Shown in pieces: positions 8,918-18,090 of a stretch of DNA of 64,000 bases. A program made the position numbers and the translations under genes. Below the pieces are notes generated by a model. That model was not told the origin of the DNA. It saw only the letters and a list, made by a program, of their open reading frames with translations, and did not search any database. Every line of letters starts with the position of its first letter. Positions within the stretch are counted from its first letter, which is position 1. This stretch comes from Halorubrum sp. Atlit-26R (lineage in GTDB: Archaea > Halobacteriota > Halobacteria > Halobacteriales > Haloferacaceae), in assembly GCF_003666015.1 (NCBI RefSeq), contig NZ_QPLT01000002.1, forward strand, positions 124,001-188,000. The letters are read 5' to 3'.

Positions 8918-10102
8918 ATGACCGATCGCCTCCCTCCGCTCCACGACGCTCACGACGCGCGCGGCGCCAAGTTCACCGACTTCGGCGGCTGGCAGATGCC
9001 GGTCGAGTTCGACTCGATCCGGACCGAACACGCCGCGGTCCGCGAGTCCGTCGGCGTCTTCGACGTCTCGCACATGGGCGAGATAGAGGTGGCCGGCCCG
9101 GACGCGACCGAGCTGATGAACCGGCTCACGACCAACGACGTACGCGCGCTCGACCCGGGCGACTCCCAGTACGCCGCGATCACGAACGAGGAGGGCGTGA
9201 TGCTCGACGACACGGTCGTCTACCGGCTCCCCGACGGGACCCCGGCCGGCGAGGCGGCCGCCTCGCTCGCGCATCTGGAGGTCGCCCACGAGGGCGACCT
9301 CGACGCGCCGAGCGGCGACCCCGCGTACCTCTTCGTGCCGAACGCGGGCCACGACGAGCAGATGGAGGACCGCTGGACCGCGCACCGCGACGAGTGGGAC
9401 CTCGACGCGACGGTCGCCAACGCCACCGACGACTGGGCGATGCTCGCGGTCCAGGGACCCGACGCGGCCGACGCGCTCGACGAGGCCACCCCCCGCGACC
9501 GCGTCGTCGACCTCTCGAAGTTCGAGGCGACGTCGGCGGCGGTGGCGGAGACTGAGAGCTGGGTCGCGCGCACCGGTTACACCGGCGAGGACGGCTTCGA
9601 GGTGATGTGCCCCGCCGGCGCCGCCGAGGCCGTCTGGACGGCGTTCGTCGACGCGCCGCGCGAGGCGCAGCCGTGCGGGCTCGGCGCGCGCGACACGCTC
9701 CGCACCGAGATGGGCTTTCTCCTGTCCGGGCAGGACTTCGACCCCGAGAACGAACCCAGAACGCCGTACGAGGCGCGGATCGGCTTCGTCGTGAAGCTCG
9801 ACACGGAGTTCGTCGGCCGTGACGCCTTGGAGGCCCAGAAGGAGCAGGGCGTCGACGAGAAGTTCGTCGGCGTCCGCCTCCTTGAGCGCGGCGTGCCCCG
9901 CGGCGGCTACGCGGTCACCGACGGCGACCTCACCCGCGTCGGGAAGCTCACCTCCGGGACGATGAGCCCGACGCTCGACGAGCCGATCGGACTCGGGTAC
10001 CTCCACGAGTCGTACGCCGACGCCGGCGCCGAGGTGAGCGTCGTCGTGCGCGGCGACGAGAAGCGCGCCGAGGTCGTGATCCCGCCGTTCCTCGATCGGT
10101 GA
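8918..10102 (+). CDS. gcvT: Glycine cleavage T protein (aminomethyltransferase)
   Basis: 394-aa THF-dependent aminomethyltransferase that takes the methylene group from lipoyl-H protein to THF, giving 5,10-methylene-THF and ammonia. It begins LPPLHDAHDARGAKFTDFGGWQMPVEF and has VGVFDVSHMGEIEV (folate-site Asp in DVSHMG), WVARTGYTGEDGFEV and GLGARDTLRTEMGF, all characteristic of GcvT. Length is normal. gcvH and gcvP are not adjacent. The gene is instead followed after 55 bp by fhs on the same strand, forming a small folate one-carbon unit. Confidence 0.94.
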   Translation: MTDRLPPLHDAHDARGAKFTDFGGWQMPVEFDSIRTEHAAVRESVGVFDVSHMGEIEVAGPDATELMNRLTTNDVRALDPGDSQYAAITNEEGVMLDDTVVYRLPDGTPAGEAAASLAHLEVAHEGDLDAPSGDPAYLFVPNAGHDEQMEDRWTAHRDEWDLDATVANATDDWAMLAVQGPDAADALDEATPRDRVVDLSKFEATSAAVAETESWVARTGYTGEDGFEVMCPAGAAEAVWTAFVDAPREAQPCGLGARDTLRTEMGFLLSGQDFDPENEPRTPYEARIGFVVKLDTEFVGRDALEAQKEQGVDEKFVGVRLLERGVPRGGYAVTDGDLTRVGKLTSGTMSPTLDEPIGLGYLHESYADAGAEVSVVVRGDEKRAEVVIPPFLDR

Positions 10103-10157
10103 GGATCGTCACCAAGGACCGAGCAACGCTCATACGACCGGCCTGAGAAGCGCCGGT

Positions 10158-11936
10158 ATGGCGCCAACAGATTCCGCGAGCGACGCGACCGGGACACCGG
10201 AGTCCGACCTCACCGTCGCGCAAGCGACCGATCCCCGCCCGATCGAGGACGTCGCGGCCGATCTGGGCCTCTCCCCCGACGACGTCGAGCGCCGCGGCGA
10301 GGGCGTCGCGAAGCTCACGCACGCGGCGGTGCGCGAGGCCGTCGGCGGCGCGGCGGACGCCGCAAACGGGACGAGCGCGGCCGGCGGACCGGCCGAGCGA
10401 GGCGGAACGGCCGGCTCCGACGGGACGACCGTCCTCGTGACCGGCATGTCGCCCACCCCGAAGGGGGAGGGGAAGACGGTCACGACCGTGGGGCTCGGTC
10501 AGGGGCTCGCCGAGCTTGGCGAGCGGACCGCGGTCGCCGTGCGCGAGCCGTCGCTCGGCCCCGTCTTCGGGATCAAGGGCGGCGCGGCCGGCGGCGGGTA
10601 CTCGCAGGTGCTGCCGATGGAGGCGATCAACCTCCACTTCACCGGCGACATCCACGCGCTGACGGCGGCGCACAACCTCCTAGCGGCCGCGCTCGACAAC
10701 CGCCTCCATCAGGGGAACGACGCGGAGATCGACGCGCGGCGGGTCCACTGGCCGCGCGCGCTCGACGTCAACGACCGCGCGCTCCGCGAGACGGTCGTCG
10801 GCCTCGGCGGCACGACCGGCGGCGTCCCCCGCGAGGACGAGTTCGTGATCACCGCCGCCTCGGAGCTGATGGCGGTCCTCGGGCTCGCGTCCGACTTAGA
10901 GGATTTAAAAGCGCGGATCGGTCGCATCGTCCTCGCCGTCGACGCCGACGGCGAGCCGGTGACGCCGGACGACCTGGGCGTGACCGGCGCCGCGGCCGCG
11001 CTGCTCCGCGACGCCTTCCGTCCGAACCTCGTCCAGACGGTCGAGGGCGTCCCGGCGTTCGTCCACGGCGGCCCCTTCGCGAACATCGCGCACGGGACGA
11101 ACACGCTCGTCGCGGACCGGGTCGGGAGCGCGCTCGCCGACTACCTCGTCACCGAGGCGGGCTTCGGCGCCGACCTCGGCGCGGAGAAGTTCGGCAACAT
11201 CGTCGCGCGAGAGGGGATGGTCCCCGACGTCGCGGTCGTGGTCGCCACCGTCCGCGGCGCGAAGCGGCACGGGCTGGAGATGTGGCCGACCGACTTCGAC
11301 ACGCTCGGTTCACCGGACCCGGACGCGGTCCGCGCCGGCGTCGACAACGTCGCGAAACACGTCTCGATCGCCGAGTCGTTCGGGATCCCAACGGTCGCCG
11401 CGATCAACGTGTTTGGCGACGACACGGAGGCGGAACTGGCGGCGCTGGAGGAGGCGATCGCGGACCGCGGGATCCCCGTCGCGCGCTCGACCGCCTACCG
11501 CGACGGCGGCGCGGGCGCGACCGACCTGGCCGAACTCGTCCGCGAGCGCGCCGGGACGGGCTCGTTCTCGCCCCTGTACGACGTCGACGCACCGATTCGA
11601 GAGAAGATCGAGACCGTCGCCCGAGAGGTGTACGGGGCCGCGGATGTCGAGTACGTCGACGGCGCGGCCGACGACGTCGAGCGCGTCGAGGGGTGGGGGT
11701 ACGGCGACCTGCCCGTCTGCCTCTCGAAGACCCCGTACTCGCTGTCCGGGGACGCCGCGCGGACCGGGGTGCCGGAGGGGTGGACGCTGACGATCCGCGA
11801 AGTGACTCCCTCGGCGGGCGCCGGCTTCGTCGTCGCGAAGACCGCCGACGTGATGACGATGCCGGGGCTCCCCGCCGAGCCCGCGGCGGAGGACATCGAC
11901 GTCGACGCCGACGGTGACGTGACCGGGCTGTTCTGA
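10158..11936 (+). CDS. fhs: Formate-tetrahydrofolate ligase
   Basis: 592-aa ATP-dependent ligase making 10-formyl-THF from formate and THF. The P-loop is at about residues 100-107 (TPKGEGKT). Other family blocks include EPSLGPVFGIKGGAAGGGYSQV, MEAINLHFTGDIHA, HGGPFANIAHG and TEAGFGADLGAEKF. Relative to bacterial enzymes it has an Ala/Gly-rich insert around residues 62-90 just before the P-loop strand. It is directly downstream of gcvT; with purU at the left edge, both the formation and the hydrolysis of 10-formyl-THF are encoded within 12 kb. Confidence 0.94.
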   Translation: MAPTDSASDATGTPESDLTVAQATDPRPIEDVAADLGLSPDDVERRGEGVAKLTHAAVREAVGGAADAANGTSAAGGPAERGGTAGSDGTTVLVTGMSPTPKGEGKTVTTVGLGQGLAELGERTAVAVREPSLGPVFGIKGGAAGGGYSQVLPMEAINLHFTGDIHALTAAHNLLAAALDNRLHQGNDAEIDARRVHWPRALDVNDRALRETVVGLGGTTGGVPREDEFVITAASELMAVLGLASDLEDLKARIGRIVLAVDADGEPVTPDDLGVTGAAAALLRDAFRPNLVQTVEGVPAFVHGGPFANIAHGTNTLVADRVGSALADYLVTEAGFGADLGAEKFGNIVAREGMVPDVAVVVATVRGAKRHGLEMWPTDFDTLGSPDPDAVRAGVDNVAKHVSIAESFGIPTVAAINVFGDDTEAELAALEEAIADRGIPVARSTAYRDGGAGATDLAELVRERAGTGSFSPLYDVDAPIREKIETVAREVYGAADVEYVDGAADDVERVEGWGYGDLPVCLSKTPYSLSGDAARTGVPEGWTLTIREVTPSAGAGFVVAKTADVMTMPGLPAEPAAEDIDVDADGDVTGLF

Positions 11937-11992
11937 AGCGTCGACGCGCGCGGCGCCCGCAGGCTGACGGCGCTCGCGTCCCGTCGATCGGT

Positions 11993-12535
11993 CTACTCCC
12001 CGACCGATTCTTTCCGCTTCTCGACGACCTCGACGTCCGAAATTCGCGTGTCCGGGTACCCGCCGTCCGCGTCCTTCTCGGCGGCCTTCACCATGTCCCA
12101 GACGGTGTTGAGGCCGGTCGTGACGCCCTCTAACGCCTCCATCTCGCAGCCCGTCTTCCCGGTCGTCTCGACCGCGACCGTCAGCTCGATCCGGTCGTCG
12201 CCGACCGCGAACTCCGTGTCGACGTTCGTGATCGGGATCTGGTGACACATCGGGATCGTCTCCCAGGTGTGTTTCACGGCCTGAACCGCGCCGATCCGGG
12301 CGGTCGCGAGCACGTCCCCCTTCTCGACGGCGTCGGCCTCGACCGCGTCGATCGTCTCCGGGGTCAGCCGGATCGCACCGCGGGCGACCGCGCGGCGGCT
12401 GCTGTCGGGCTTCGCGCCGACGTCGACCATCTGGACGTCGCCCGCGTCGTCGGTGTGCGTCAGCGCGTCCGCGCCGGCGGGCTCCGCGCCCGCTCCGTCG
12501 GCCCCCCTGTCGGCGCTGCCTCCCTCTTCACTCAT
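11993..12535 (-). CDS. moaC: Cyclic pyranopterin monophosphate synthase
   Basis: 180-aa molybdenum cofactor enzyme acting after MoaA to form cPMP. The core is intact: VDVGAKPDSSRRAVARG, KHTWETIPMCHQIPIT (the family's MCHPLP-like motif), VETTGKTGCEMEALEGVT and LNTVWDMVKAAEKD with the conserved Lys-Asp. About 30 acidic residues extend the N-terminus. Its ATG at 12535 lies inside the last codons of the upstream nnr gene (8-bp overlap), so the two are translationally coupled. Confidence 0.94.
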   Translation of the reverse strand: MSEEGGSADRGADGAGAEPAGADALTHTDDAGDVQMVDVGAKPDSSRRAVARGAIRLTPETIDAVEADAVEKGDVLATARIGAVQAVKHTWETIPMCHQIPITNVDTEFAVGDDRIELTVAVETTGKTGCEMEALEGVTTGLNTVWDMVKAAEKDADGGYPDTRISDVEVVEKRKESVGE

Positions 12536-13985
12536 TACGCATCGCCTCCGGCAGCCGGTCGGGTAAGTCCGTCGCCACTAAGCCGGCGCCGTTCGCCGCC
12601 GCGGCGGCGTCGCCCGCGCGCCCGACGACGTACGCGCCGACCGCGGCCGCCCGGAACGAGTCGGTCACGGCCGCCAGCGCGCCGACCGTCCCCGCCAACA
12701 CGTCCCCCGTCCCGCCGACGGTCATCCCGGGGTTGCCGGTGCGGTTCAGCCGCACGTCGTCGGCGTCGGCGACCACGTCGACCGCCCCCTTCACGAGCAG
12801 CGCGTGTCCGAGGTCGGCGGCGAACTCGCGGACCAGCTCGGCGCGCTCGTCCGGGTCGCCCGCCGTCTCGCCGCCCATGCCGACGAGCTCGCCCTGATGG
12901 GGCGTACAGATCAGGTCGGCGTCCGTGTCGACGTCGGGGACGACCCGAAGGGCGTCGGCGTCGACGACCGCGCGCCCCTCGTACCCCGTCAGGAACTCGC
13001 GGACGAACTCCTCGGTCCCGTCGCCGCCGCCGAGCCCCGGGCCGAGGACGACGACGTCGTTGTCGGCCGCGAGCGACGCGACACGGTCGGCGTGGGCGGG
13101 CCCGACGCGGTCGCCGGGCAGCGCGCGGACGATGAGGTTCGGCGAGAACCCCTGGACCGCGCCGGCGACGGACTCCGGGCACGCCACGCGAACGAGGTCG
13201 GCGCCGGCGCGAAGCGCGGCGAGCGCGGACAGCGTCGGCGCGCCGGTGTACGGTCCGCCGCCGACGACGAGCACCTCGCCGTTGTCGCCCTTGTGCGAGT
13301 CCGGGTCGCGGTCGAGCCCGAAGAGGTCGCCGGGGCCGGTGAACCGCTCCGCGGCGGCCGGGATCCCGATGTCCGCGACCGTGACGTCGGCGTCGAGCGC
13401 GGCCAGCCCCGGCTTCTCGTCGTGGAACGTCACCACGCGGTCGGCGTCGACGGCGGTGGACGCTGGTCCGCCCGTGGGATCGCCCGTGTCGGCGTCGATC
13501 CCGGAGGGCACGTCGACGGCGATCACCGTCGCCTCGCTCGCGTTGATCGCCTCTGCGGCGGTCCGCTCCGGTTCGCGAAGCCCGCCCGAGATCCCGGACC
13601 CGAGCATCGCGTCGACGACGACGTCCGGGCCGTCGCCGTCGGGAGCGCTGAGGGCGAACTCGCGAGAGTCGGTGACCGTCTCGGACGGGATTTCGGCGCT
13701 CGCCAGCGCGTTCCAGTTCTCCCGCGCGATGTCGGTGCGGATCGTCTCGGGGCGGCCGAGCAGGCTGACGGCCGCGTCGTACTCCTCGAGGAACCGCGCC
13801 GCGACGAAGGCGTCGCCGCCGTTGTTCCCCCGGCCGCAGACGAGCGCGACGGTCGCGCCCGGGTCCGCGACGGCGCGCACCTCCCGGGCGACCGCGTTGC
13901 CGGACGACTCCATCAGCTGCTTGCGGGGCACGCCGAGCGCGGCCGCGTTCGCGTCGACGGCCGCCATCCTGTCTGTCGTGATCAT
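12528..13985 (-). CDS. nnr: Bifunctional NAD(P)H-hydrate epimerase/dehydratase
   Basis: 485-aa repair enzyme for damaged NAD(P)H hydrates. The N-terminal half is the YjeF_N epimerase domain (MESSGNAVAREV, CGRGNNGGDAFVAARFL, VVVDAMLGSGISG, AVDVPSGIDADTG). The C-terminal half is the ribokinase-like dehydratase (SHKGDNGEVLVVGG, LGPGLGGG, VVDADALRV, GMTVGGTGDVLAGTVGAL). The ATG at 13985 follows a GATTAAGC box at 14009-14016, so a leaderless start is likely. It overlaps moaC by 8 bp; the pairing may only reflect co-expression. Confidence 0.93.
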   Translation of the reverse strand: MITTDRMAAVDANAAALGVPRKQLMESSGNAVAREVRAVADPGATVALVCGRGNNGGDAFVAARFLEEYDAAVSLLGRPETIRTDIARENWNALASAEIPSETVTDSREFALSAPDGDGPDVVVDAMLGSGISGGLREPERTAAEAINASEATVIAVDVPSGIDADTGDPTGGPASTAVDADRVVTFHDEKPGLAALDADVTVADIGIPAAAERFTGPGDLFGLDRDPDSHKGDNGEVLVVGGGPYTGAPTLSALAALRAGADLVRVACPESVAGAVQGFSPNLIVRALPGDRVGPAHADRVASLAADNDVVVLGPGLGGGDGTEEFVREFLTGYEGRAVVDADALRVVPDVDTDADLICTPHQGELVGMGGETAGDPDERAELVREFAADLGHALLVKGAVDVVADADDVRLNRTGNPGMTVGGTGDVLAGTVGALAAVTDSFRAAAVGAYVVGRAGDAAAAANGAGLVATDLPDRLPEAMRNE

Positions 13986-14008
13986 GGCTCCTCTTTCGTC
14001 CGCCCCGG

Positions 14009-14016
14009 GATTAAGC
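14009..14016 (-). promoter_or_regulatory. TATA-like box of nnr-moaC
   Basis: On the minus strand GCTTAATC lies about 27 nt before the nnr ATG. The rest of the 275-bp divergent gap to the glycosyltransferase gene shows no further recognisable site. Confidence 0.5.
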
Positions 14017-14260
14017 GGGCGGGGTCCGAACGCGGCCGTCGTCGCGGCCTCCGCGGCGCTTCCGGAAATGAAAATGTTGAAGCGGTCAGGTGGAGAACGT
14101 CGCGACCAACAGTGGTATCGGCAGCACTCGTCGTCGCAGACGGCCGCCGGCCGGACCGAGCCCCCGGCCGCGCCCCCGTTGCGACCGACACACCCCTCTC
14201 CGGCCGCGGGGGCGGCGCCCGCCCCGGCCGGACGCGACCCCTCCACGCACGACCGCGACC

Positions 14261-15325
14261 ATGAACATCGGCTTCTTCACCGACAGCTACTTCCCCGGCA
14301 TCGACGGGGTCACGTACACCATTCAGGCGTGGCGCGATCGGCTCGAAGCCCGAGGTCACGACGTGTACGTCGTCTACCCGGAGAGCAGTCACGAGCCCGA
14401 CGATCACGAGATCCCCGTCCCCTCGCTGCCGAACCCCTTCTACCGGCAGTACCGCCTCCCGACCTACCGCCGCCTCTCGACGCTCCCCGACCTCGACGTC
14501 GTCCACTGTCACGGCCCGGCGTCGACCGGCCTGATGGGACTTCGGTACGCGAGGCGGTACGGCGCGACGTCGGTGTACACCCACCACACCCCCGTCGAGG
14601 ACTACTTCGTTCAGGGGCTCAAGTCGGAGCGGCTCGCCTCCGCGGTCGGCCGGGCGTACGTCGCCTACGAGAACCGGTTCCTGAACGCGTTCGACTGCGT
14701 GACGGCCTCGACCTCGCGTATCCGCCGCGACGTGGAGCCGTACCGGCTCCCGGTCGGGATCGAGATGGACCGGTTCCGGCCGCGCGAGGGCGCCCGGGTG
14801 GCCGCGCTCGCGACCGACGGCGGCCCGGCCGCGGCCGACGCGCCGGTGGTCGGGTACAGCGGCCGGATGACCCGCAAGAAGAACGTCGACGAGACGCTCC
14901 GGCTCGCCGAGCGGCTGCCCGAGGTGCGGTTCGAACTCGTCGGCGAGGGCCCGGTCCGCGCGGAGCTCGAGGCGGACGCGCCCGCGAACGTCCGGTTCCA
15001 CGACTTCCTGCCGCGGGAGGAGCTCCCCGACTTCTACGCCGCCCTCGACGTCTTCGTCACGGCGTCGACCTGCGACACGCTCGGGCTCTCGACGCTGGAG
15101 GCGAACGCCTGCGGCACCCCGGTGGCCGCCGCGGACGTCGCGCCGTTCGACGAGACGATCGGCCCCGAGAACGGGGCCCGCTTCGCGTTCGGCGACCTCG
15201 ACGACATGGAGCGCGCGGTCCGCGACTGCCTCGACGGCGACAGGGACACCCGCGCGGCCGTCGAGCGGTTCTCTGTGGAACAGACGATAGACGAGCTCGA
15301 ATCCATCTACGGGGTGACAGGGTAG
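14261..15325 (+). CDS. GT4-family glycosyltransferase
   Basis: 354-aa retaining glycosyltransferase of GT-B fold. The N-terminal domain begins MNIGFFTDSYFPGIDGVTYTI with the Gly-rich loop and has VVHCHGPASTGLMGL and THHTPVEDYF. The C-terminal nucleotide-sugar domain has GYSGRMTRKKNVDETL and the E-x7-E region DTLGLSTLEANACGTP. It resembles 1,2-diacylglycerol or phosphoinositol GT4 enzymes, but acceptor and donor cannot be read. The stop codon touches the start of the DUF2070 gene, so they form an operon. Confidence 0.88.
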   Translation: MNIGFFTDSYFPGIDGVTYTIQAWRDRLEARGHDVYVVYPESSHEPDDHEIPVPSLPNPFYRQYRLPTYRRLSTLPDLDVVHCHGPASTGLMGLRYARRYGATSVYTHHTPVEDYFVQGLKSERLASAVGRAYVAYENRFLNAFDCVTASTSRIRRDVEPYRLPVGIEMDRFRPREGARVAALATDGGPAAADAPVVGYSGRMTRKKNVDETLRLAERLPEVRFELVGEGPVRAELEADAPANVRFHDFLPREELPDFYAALDVFVTASTCDTLGLSTLEANACGTPVAAADVAPFDETIGPENGARFAFGDLDDMERAVRDCLDGDRDTRAAVERFSVEQTIDELESIYGVTG

Positions 15326-17068
15326 ATGGGCGCGGACAACGTCGACGCCTTCCAGCGGTTCATCTTCTCGGTTCCGCGGCTCCGGGTACAGGCTGCCGCG
15401 CTCGTCCTCCTCAGCGCCGTGTACGGAATCGCGACCGTCGCGGGGTTCTGGCTGTTCACGCCCTTCTCGCCGGACCCGTCTCGGATCGTGCCCGTCGCGG
15501 TCCTCATCTTCCTGATCCCGTTCGTCGTCGCCGCGGAGCTGTTCCCCCGCGTCCTCGACGGCTACCCGCGGCCGTGGAGCTACTTCCTCGCGCTCACCTC
15601 GCAGTTCGTCCTGTTCGTGTACGCGCTGGTGCTCTCCGGCGCGAACAACGTCGGGAACGCCTGGAGCATCATCTGGCTGAGCTTCATCACGCTGTACCTG
15701 GTCAACATCCTAGTGCTCGTCGTCTCGACGGGCATCGACCGCTCCGACCGGATCCTCCTCGTCTCGCTGGTCGAACCGGGACTGCTCATCGCGGCGTTCT
15801 ACGCGCTGGGCGGCAGCGACCTCGGCTTCTCGACGTACCGCCACGTGTTCGCGTTCGCCTCGCTGCTCATCGCGGCCGGCTTCCTGGTCTTAGTCCTCCT
15901 CGTCGTCGACTACCTGATCAAGAGCAACACGGACGTCTCGGCGTTCGCGCTCACCTCCGGGCTCCTCCGGAACGACCGCGAGTCCCTCGACCTCGGCGTC
16001 GAGGCCCGCCCGGCCGTCGAGACGTTCGCCGTCGACAACGGGAGCCGGCTCACGGTCGCGGCCCCGTGGGTCCACCCCGGTCCGCTCGGCGGGTTCGGCG
16101 GCGGTCAGCTCAGCGGGAACCTGATCGACGCGCTGAACGACGGTCGGGAGGCCGATGGGAGCGAGCGAGCCGAGGCCCCCGCCGCGGCCGACGGCGGCAC
16201 CGAGGCCGCCGCGGACGGCGACGCCGGCTTCTTCTTCCACGTCCCGTGTACGCACAAGGAGGACCTCTCGAACCCGGCGGACGCGGAGCGGATCCGCGAC
16301 GCGGTCGCGGAGCCGGAGCGGACCGACCGCGCCTCGCGGCTGGTGACCGAATCGTACGGCGATCGGGAGGGGTACGCGGACGTGCGGTTCCACGGGCGTC
16401 GGGTCGGCGACAAGGAAGTGATCGTCCTCCACGGCGAGGGGATCGACGACTACGACACCGGCGTGTTCATGCGCGACGTCGACCACGACGACGTGCTGCT
16501 CATCGACCAGCACAGACACGACATCCAGAACGGGCCCGACGTGGAGATCCAGTACGGCTCCGCCGAGGCGGACCGCCTCAAGCGCGCGTTCGACGAGTTC
16601 CGCGAGCGCCTCGCGGACGCCGACCTCGCCGACGACTACGCCGCCGGCTTCTCTGTGACCCGGACCGGGCAGGACGCGCTGGCGATGGTCGAGCGCGTCG
16701 ACGGGCAGGAGGTCCTCTGGGTCGGCGTCGACACGAACGGGCTCACCCCGGACGTGCGGGCGACCGCCGACGCGTACCGCGAGGAGTTCGACGCGGTGAT
16801 CCCCTTCTCGACCGACACCCACGCGTCGATCCACGAGCTGGCGAACATGCGCGAGTCCGACACCGACGCCATCGAGCGCGCGGTCGACCGCGCCGTCGAC
16901 GACGTGGCGCCCGCGACGGTCGGGTTCGAGAGCCGGCGGACGGAGCCGGTGAAGCTCCTGAAGAACGACTACAACGGGCTGGTGTTCAGCGTCAACATCC
17001 TCATCCGGCTGACGCTCATCTCGCTGGTGACGCTGTACGTGCTGCTCGTGTTGTGGCTGTTCTTCTAA
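15326..17068 (+). CDS. DUF2070 family membrane protein
   Basis: 580-aa archaeal protein. The N-terminal ~210 residues are mostly membrane: around six to seven helices, including VQAAALVLLSAVYGIATVAGF and a long one ending at VDYLIKSN. They are followed by a large soluble domain. This holds a conserved block AAPWVHPGPLGGFGGGQLS, DHDDVLLIDQHRHD, and FSTDTHASIHELAN, all rich in His and Asp and suggestive of a metal-binding hydrolase-like fold. One C-terminal helix (ILIRLTLISLVTLYVLLVLWLFF) follows. An acidic low-complexity insert sits near residues 270-300. Function is unknown. It starts one base after the GT stop codon. Confidence 0.85.
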   Translation: MGADNVDAFQRFIFSVPRLRVQAAALVLLSAVYGIATVAGFWLFTPFSPDPSRIVPVAVLIFLIPFVVAAELFPRVLDGYPRPWSYFLALTSQFVLFVYALVLSGANNVGNAWSIIWLSFITLYLVNILVLVVSTGIDRSDRILLVSLVEPGLLIAAFYALGGSDLGFSTYRHVFAFASLLIAAGFLVLVLLVVDYLIKSNTDVSAFALTSGLLRNDRESLDLGVEARPAVETFAVDNGSRLTVAAPWVHPGPLGGFGGGQLSGNLIDALNDGREADGSERAEAPAAADGGTEAAADGDAGFFFHVPCTHKEDLSNPADAERIRDAVAEPERTDRASRLVTESYGDREGYADVRFHGRRVGDKEVIVLHGEGIDDYDTGVFMRDVDHDDVLLIDQHRHDIQNGPDVEIQYGSAEADRLKRAFDEFRERLADADLADDYAAGFSVTRTGQDALAMVERVDGQEVLWVGVDTNGLTPDVRATADAYREEFDAVIPFSTDTHASIHELANMRESDTDAIERAVDRAVDDVAPATVGFESRRTEPVKLLKNDYNGLVFSVNILIRLTLISLVTLYVLLVLWLFF

Positions 17069-17144
17069 GAGGAGGGCATCGCGGGCGGGGCCGCCCAAGC
17101 GAGCGGTCCCCGTCGTTTTTGTGCGCTCCCGTCGACGCGTCCCC

Positions 17145-17609
17145 ATGGTCTCGCGAGCCCTCCTCCTCGGCACCGGCCGGTCCCCGAAACGCGCGCTCGG
17201 CGCGGTCGCGGCCGCGTTCGTCGCCGCGTCGCTCCTCGTCGCCCTCCCCTGGGAGCCGATACGAACCGCCGGGCGGTACCCGATCTGGGCCGCCCTCGTC
17301 GCGGTCGGCCTCGCGGGCGCCGGGTACGCCGGTCGGCACCGCGGCGGCCTCGTCGCGGGGTGGGGAGCGACGTTCCTCGCGGCGATCTGGATATTCGTCG
17401 TCCCGCCGCTCGCGGCGGTCGTTCGCGGCGATACGCTCGACGCCGGCGGCTACGCGGTCCCGCGACCGTCGATCGTCGCGCTGAGTCCCCGCGCCGAACT
17501 GCTGACCGGACTCCGGATCGGGCCGGTCGTCGCCCTCTTGGTCGCGCTCACGCTCGGGAGCGCGGCGTTCGCGCTGGGGGCGGGACTGCGTCGGCGCTCG
17601 GTGCGGTGA
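17145..17609 (+). CDS. Small polytopic membrane protein, unknown
   Basis: 154-aa protein with about four predicted TM helices: AVAAAFVAASLLVALPW; IWAALVAVGLAGAGYAG; GATFLAAIWIFVVPPLAAVV; VVALLVALTLGSAAFALGAGL. It starts at the ATG at 17145 after a T-rich GTTTTTGTG stretch. No catalytic motif or family is recognised. Codon use and base composition match the neighbourhood. It is the last + strand gene before repeat copy B. Confidence 0.65.
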   Translation: MVSRALLLGTGRSPKRALGAVAAAFVAASLLVALPWEPIRTAGRYPIWAALVAVGLAGAGYAGRHRGGLVAGWGATFLAAIWIFVVPPLAAVVRGDTLDAGGYAVPRPSIVALSPRAELLTGLRIGPVVALLVALTLGSAAFALGAGLRRRSVR

Positions 17610-17767
17610 CTCGACGCCTGACTCCTCGCCCCGCTCGGACGCTCCCGCTCTCCGGACGTTATGTAAATCCTCAGCAGTCGCCGGTTTTGCGCTCTGAATC
17701 GCCCAGTACGGAAGTGGCGGTAAGCGATAGCGGGAGTGAGTATCGCAGATCGGTAGCAGCGATTTGG

Positions 17768-17795
17768 TATTTAAATAGCCGCCAGCGGCACCGAC
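17768..17795 (+). repeat. TATA-like flank module, left side of copy B
   Basis: TATTTAAATAGCCGCCAGC and the following GGCACCG match the module at 18091-18117 on the other side of copy B, in the same orientation. From the AAA onward, 17 of 21 positions are identical. A third related module (ATTATAAATAGCCGGC) starts at 17801. Confidence 0.6.
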
Positions 17796-17800
17796 GGCCG

Positions 17801-18072
17801 ATTATAAATAGCCGGCGGTGGCGCGCCTGCGAGCGGCCGCCACCGGCGGCCGCGAGCCAGCCCGCGAGGGAGTCAGTCGCCGGAGCGAAGCGGAGGCGAC
17901 TGACGAGGCTGGGGAGGCGTGAGGCTGCGGTGCTGTGCGGGGCGGGACTCAAAGGGGCAGCCGCGAGGCGGGCGCAGGCGGCGCAAGCACCGCAGGGAGC
18001 GAGCAACGCGAGCGACTGAGGAGCGCAGCGCCGCCTGCGCCCGCCTCGCGGCTGGGGCTTTGGAAGTCCTCA
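17801..18072 (-). repeat. Hairpin-rich dispersed repeat, copy B
   Basis: Inverted relative to copy A and lying between convergent genes. P1 is 18028-18053 with 17959-17984 (26 bp, perfect). The block 17926-17962 equals copy A 7853-7889 over 37 bp. P2 is 17872-17881/17895-17904 (10 bp). P5 is 17833-17841/17845-17853. Copy A's P3 and P4 hairpins are absent. P1 differs from copy A at two stem positions, each compensated on the opposite arm. The gap 17610-18249 (640 bp) holds no credible gene. Beyond the repeat, only TATA-like modules and ordinary sequence are seen. Confidence 0.8.
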
Positions 18073-18090
18073 CCGCTACAGCGTCGATAA

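Noticed and set aside
12925-17484. A 1519-codon open frame on the + strand
   Set aside because: It is antisense to nnr and in another frame of the GT4 and DUF2070 genes. The product is Arg/Ser/Pro-rich without motifs, a normal shadow in GC-rich DNA.
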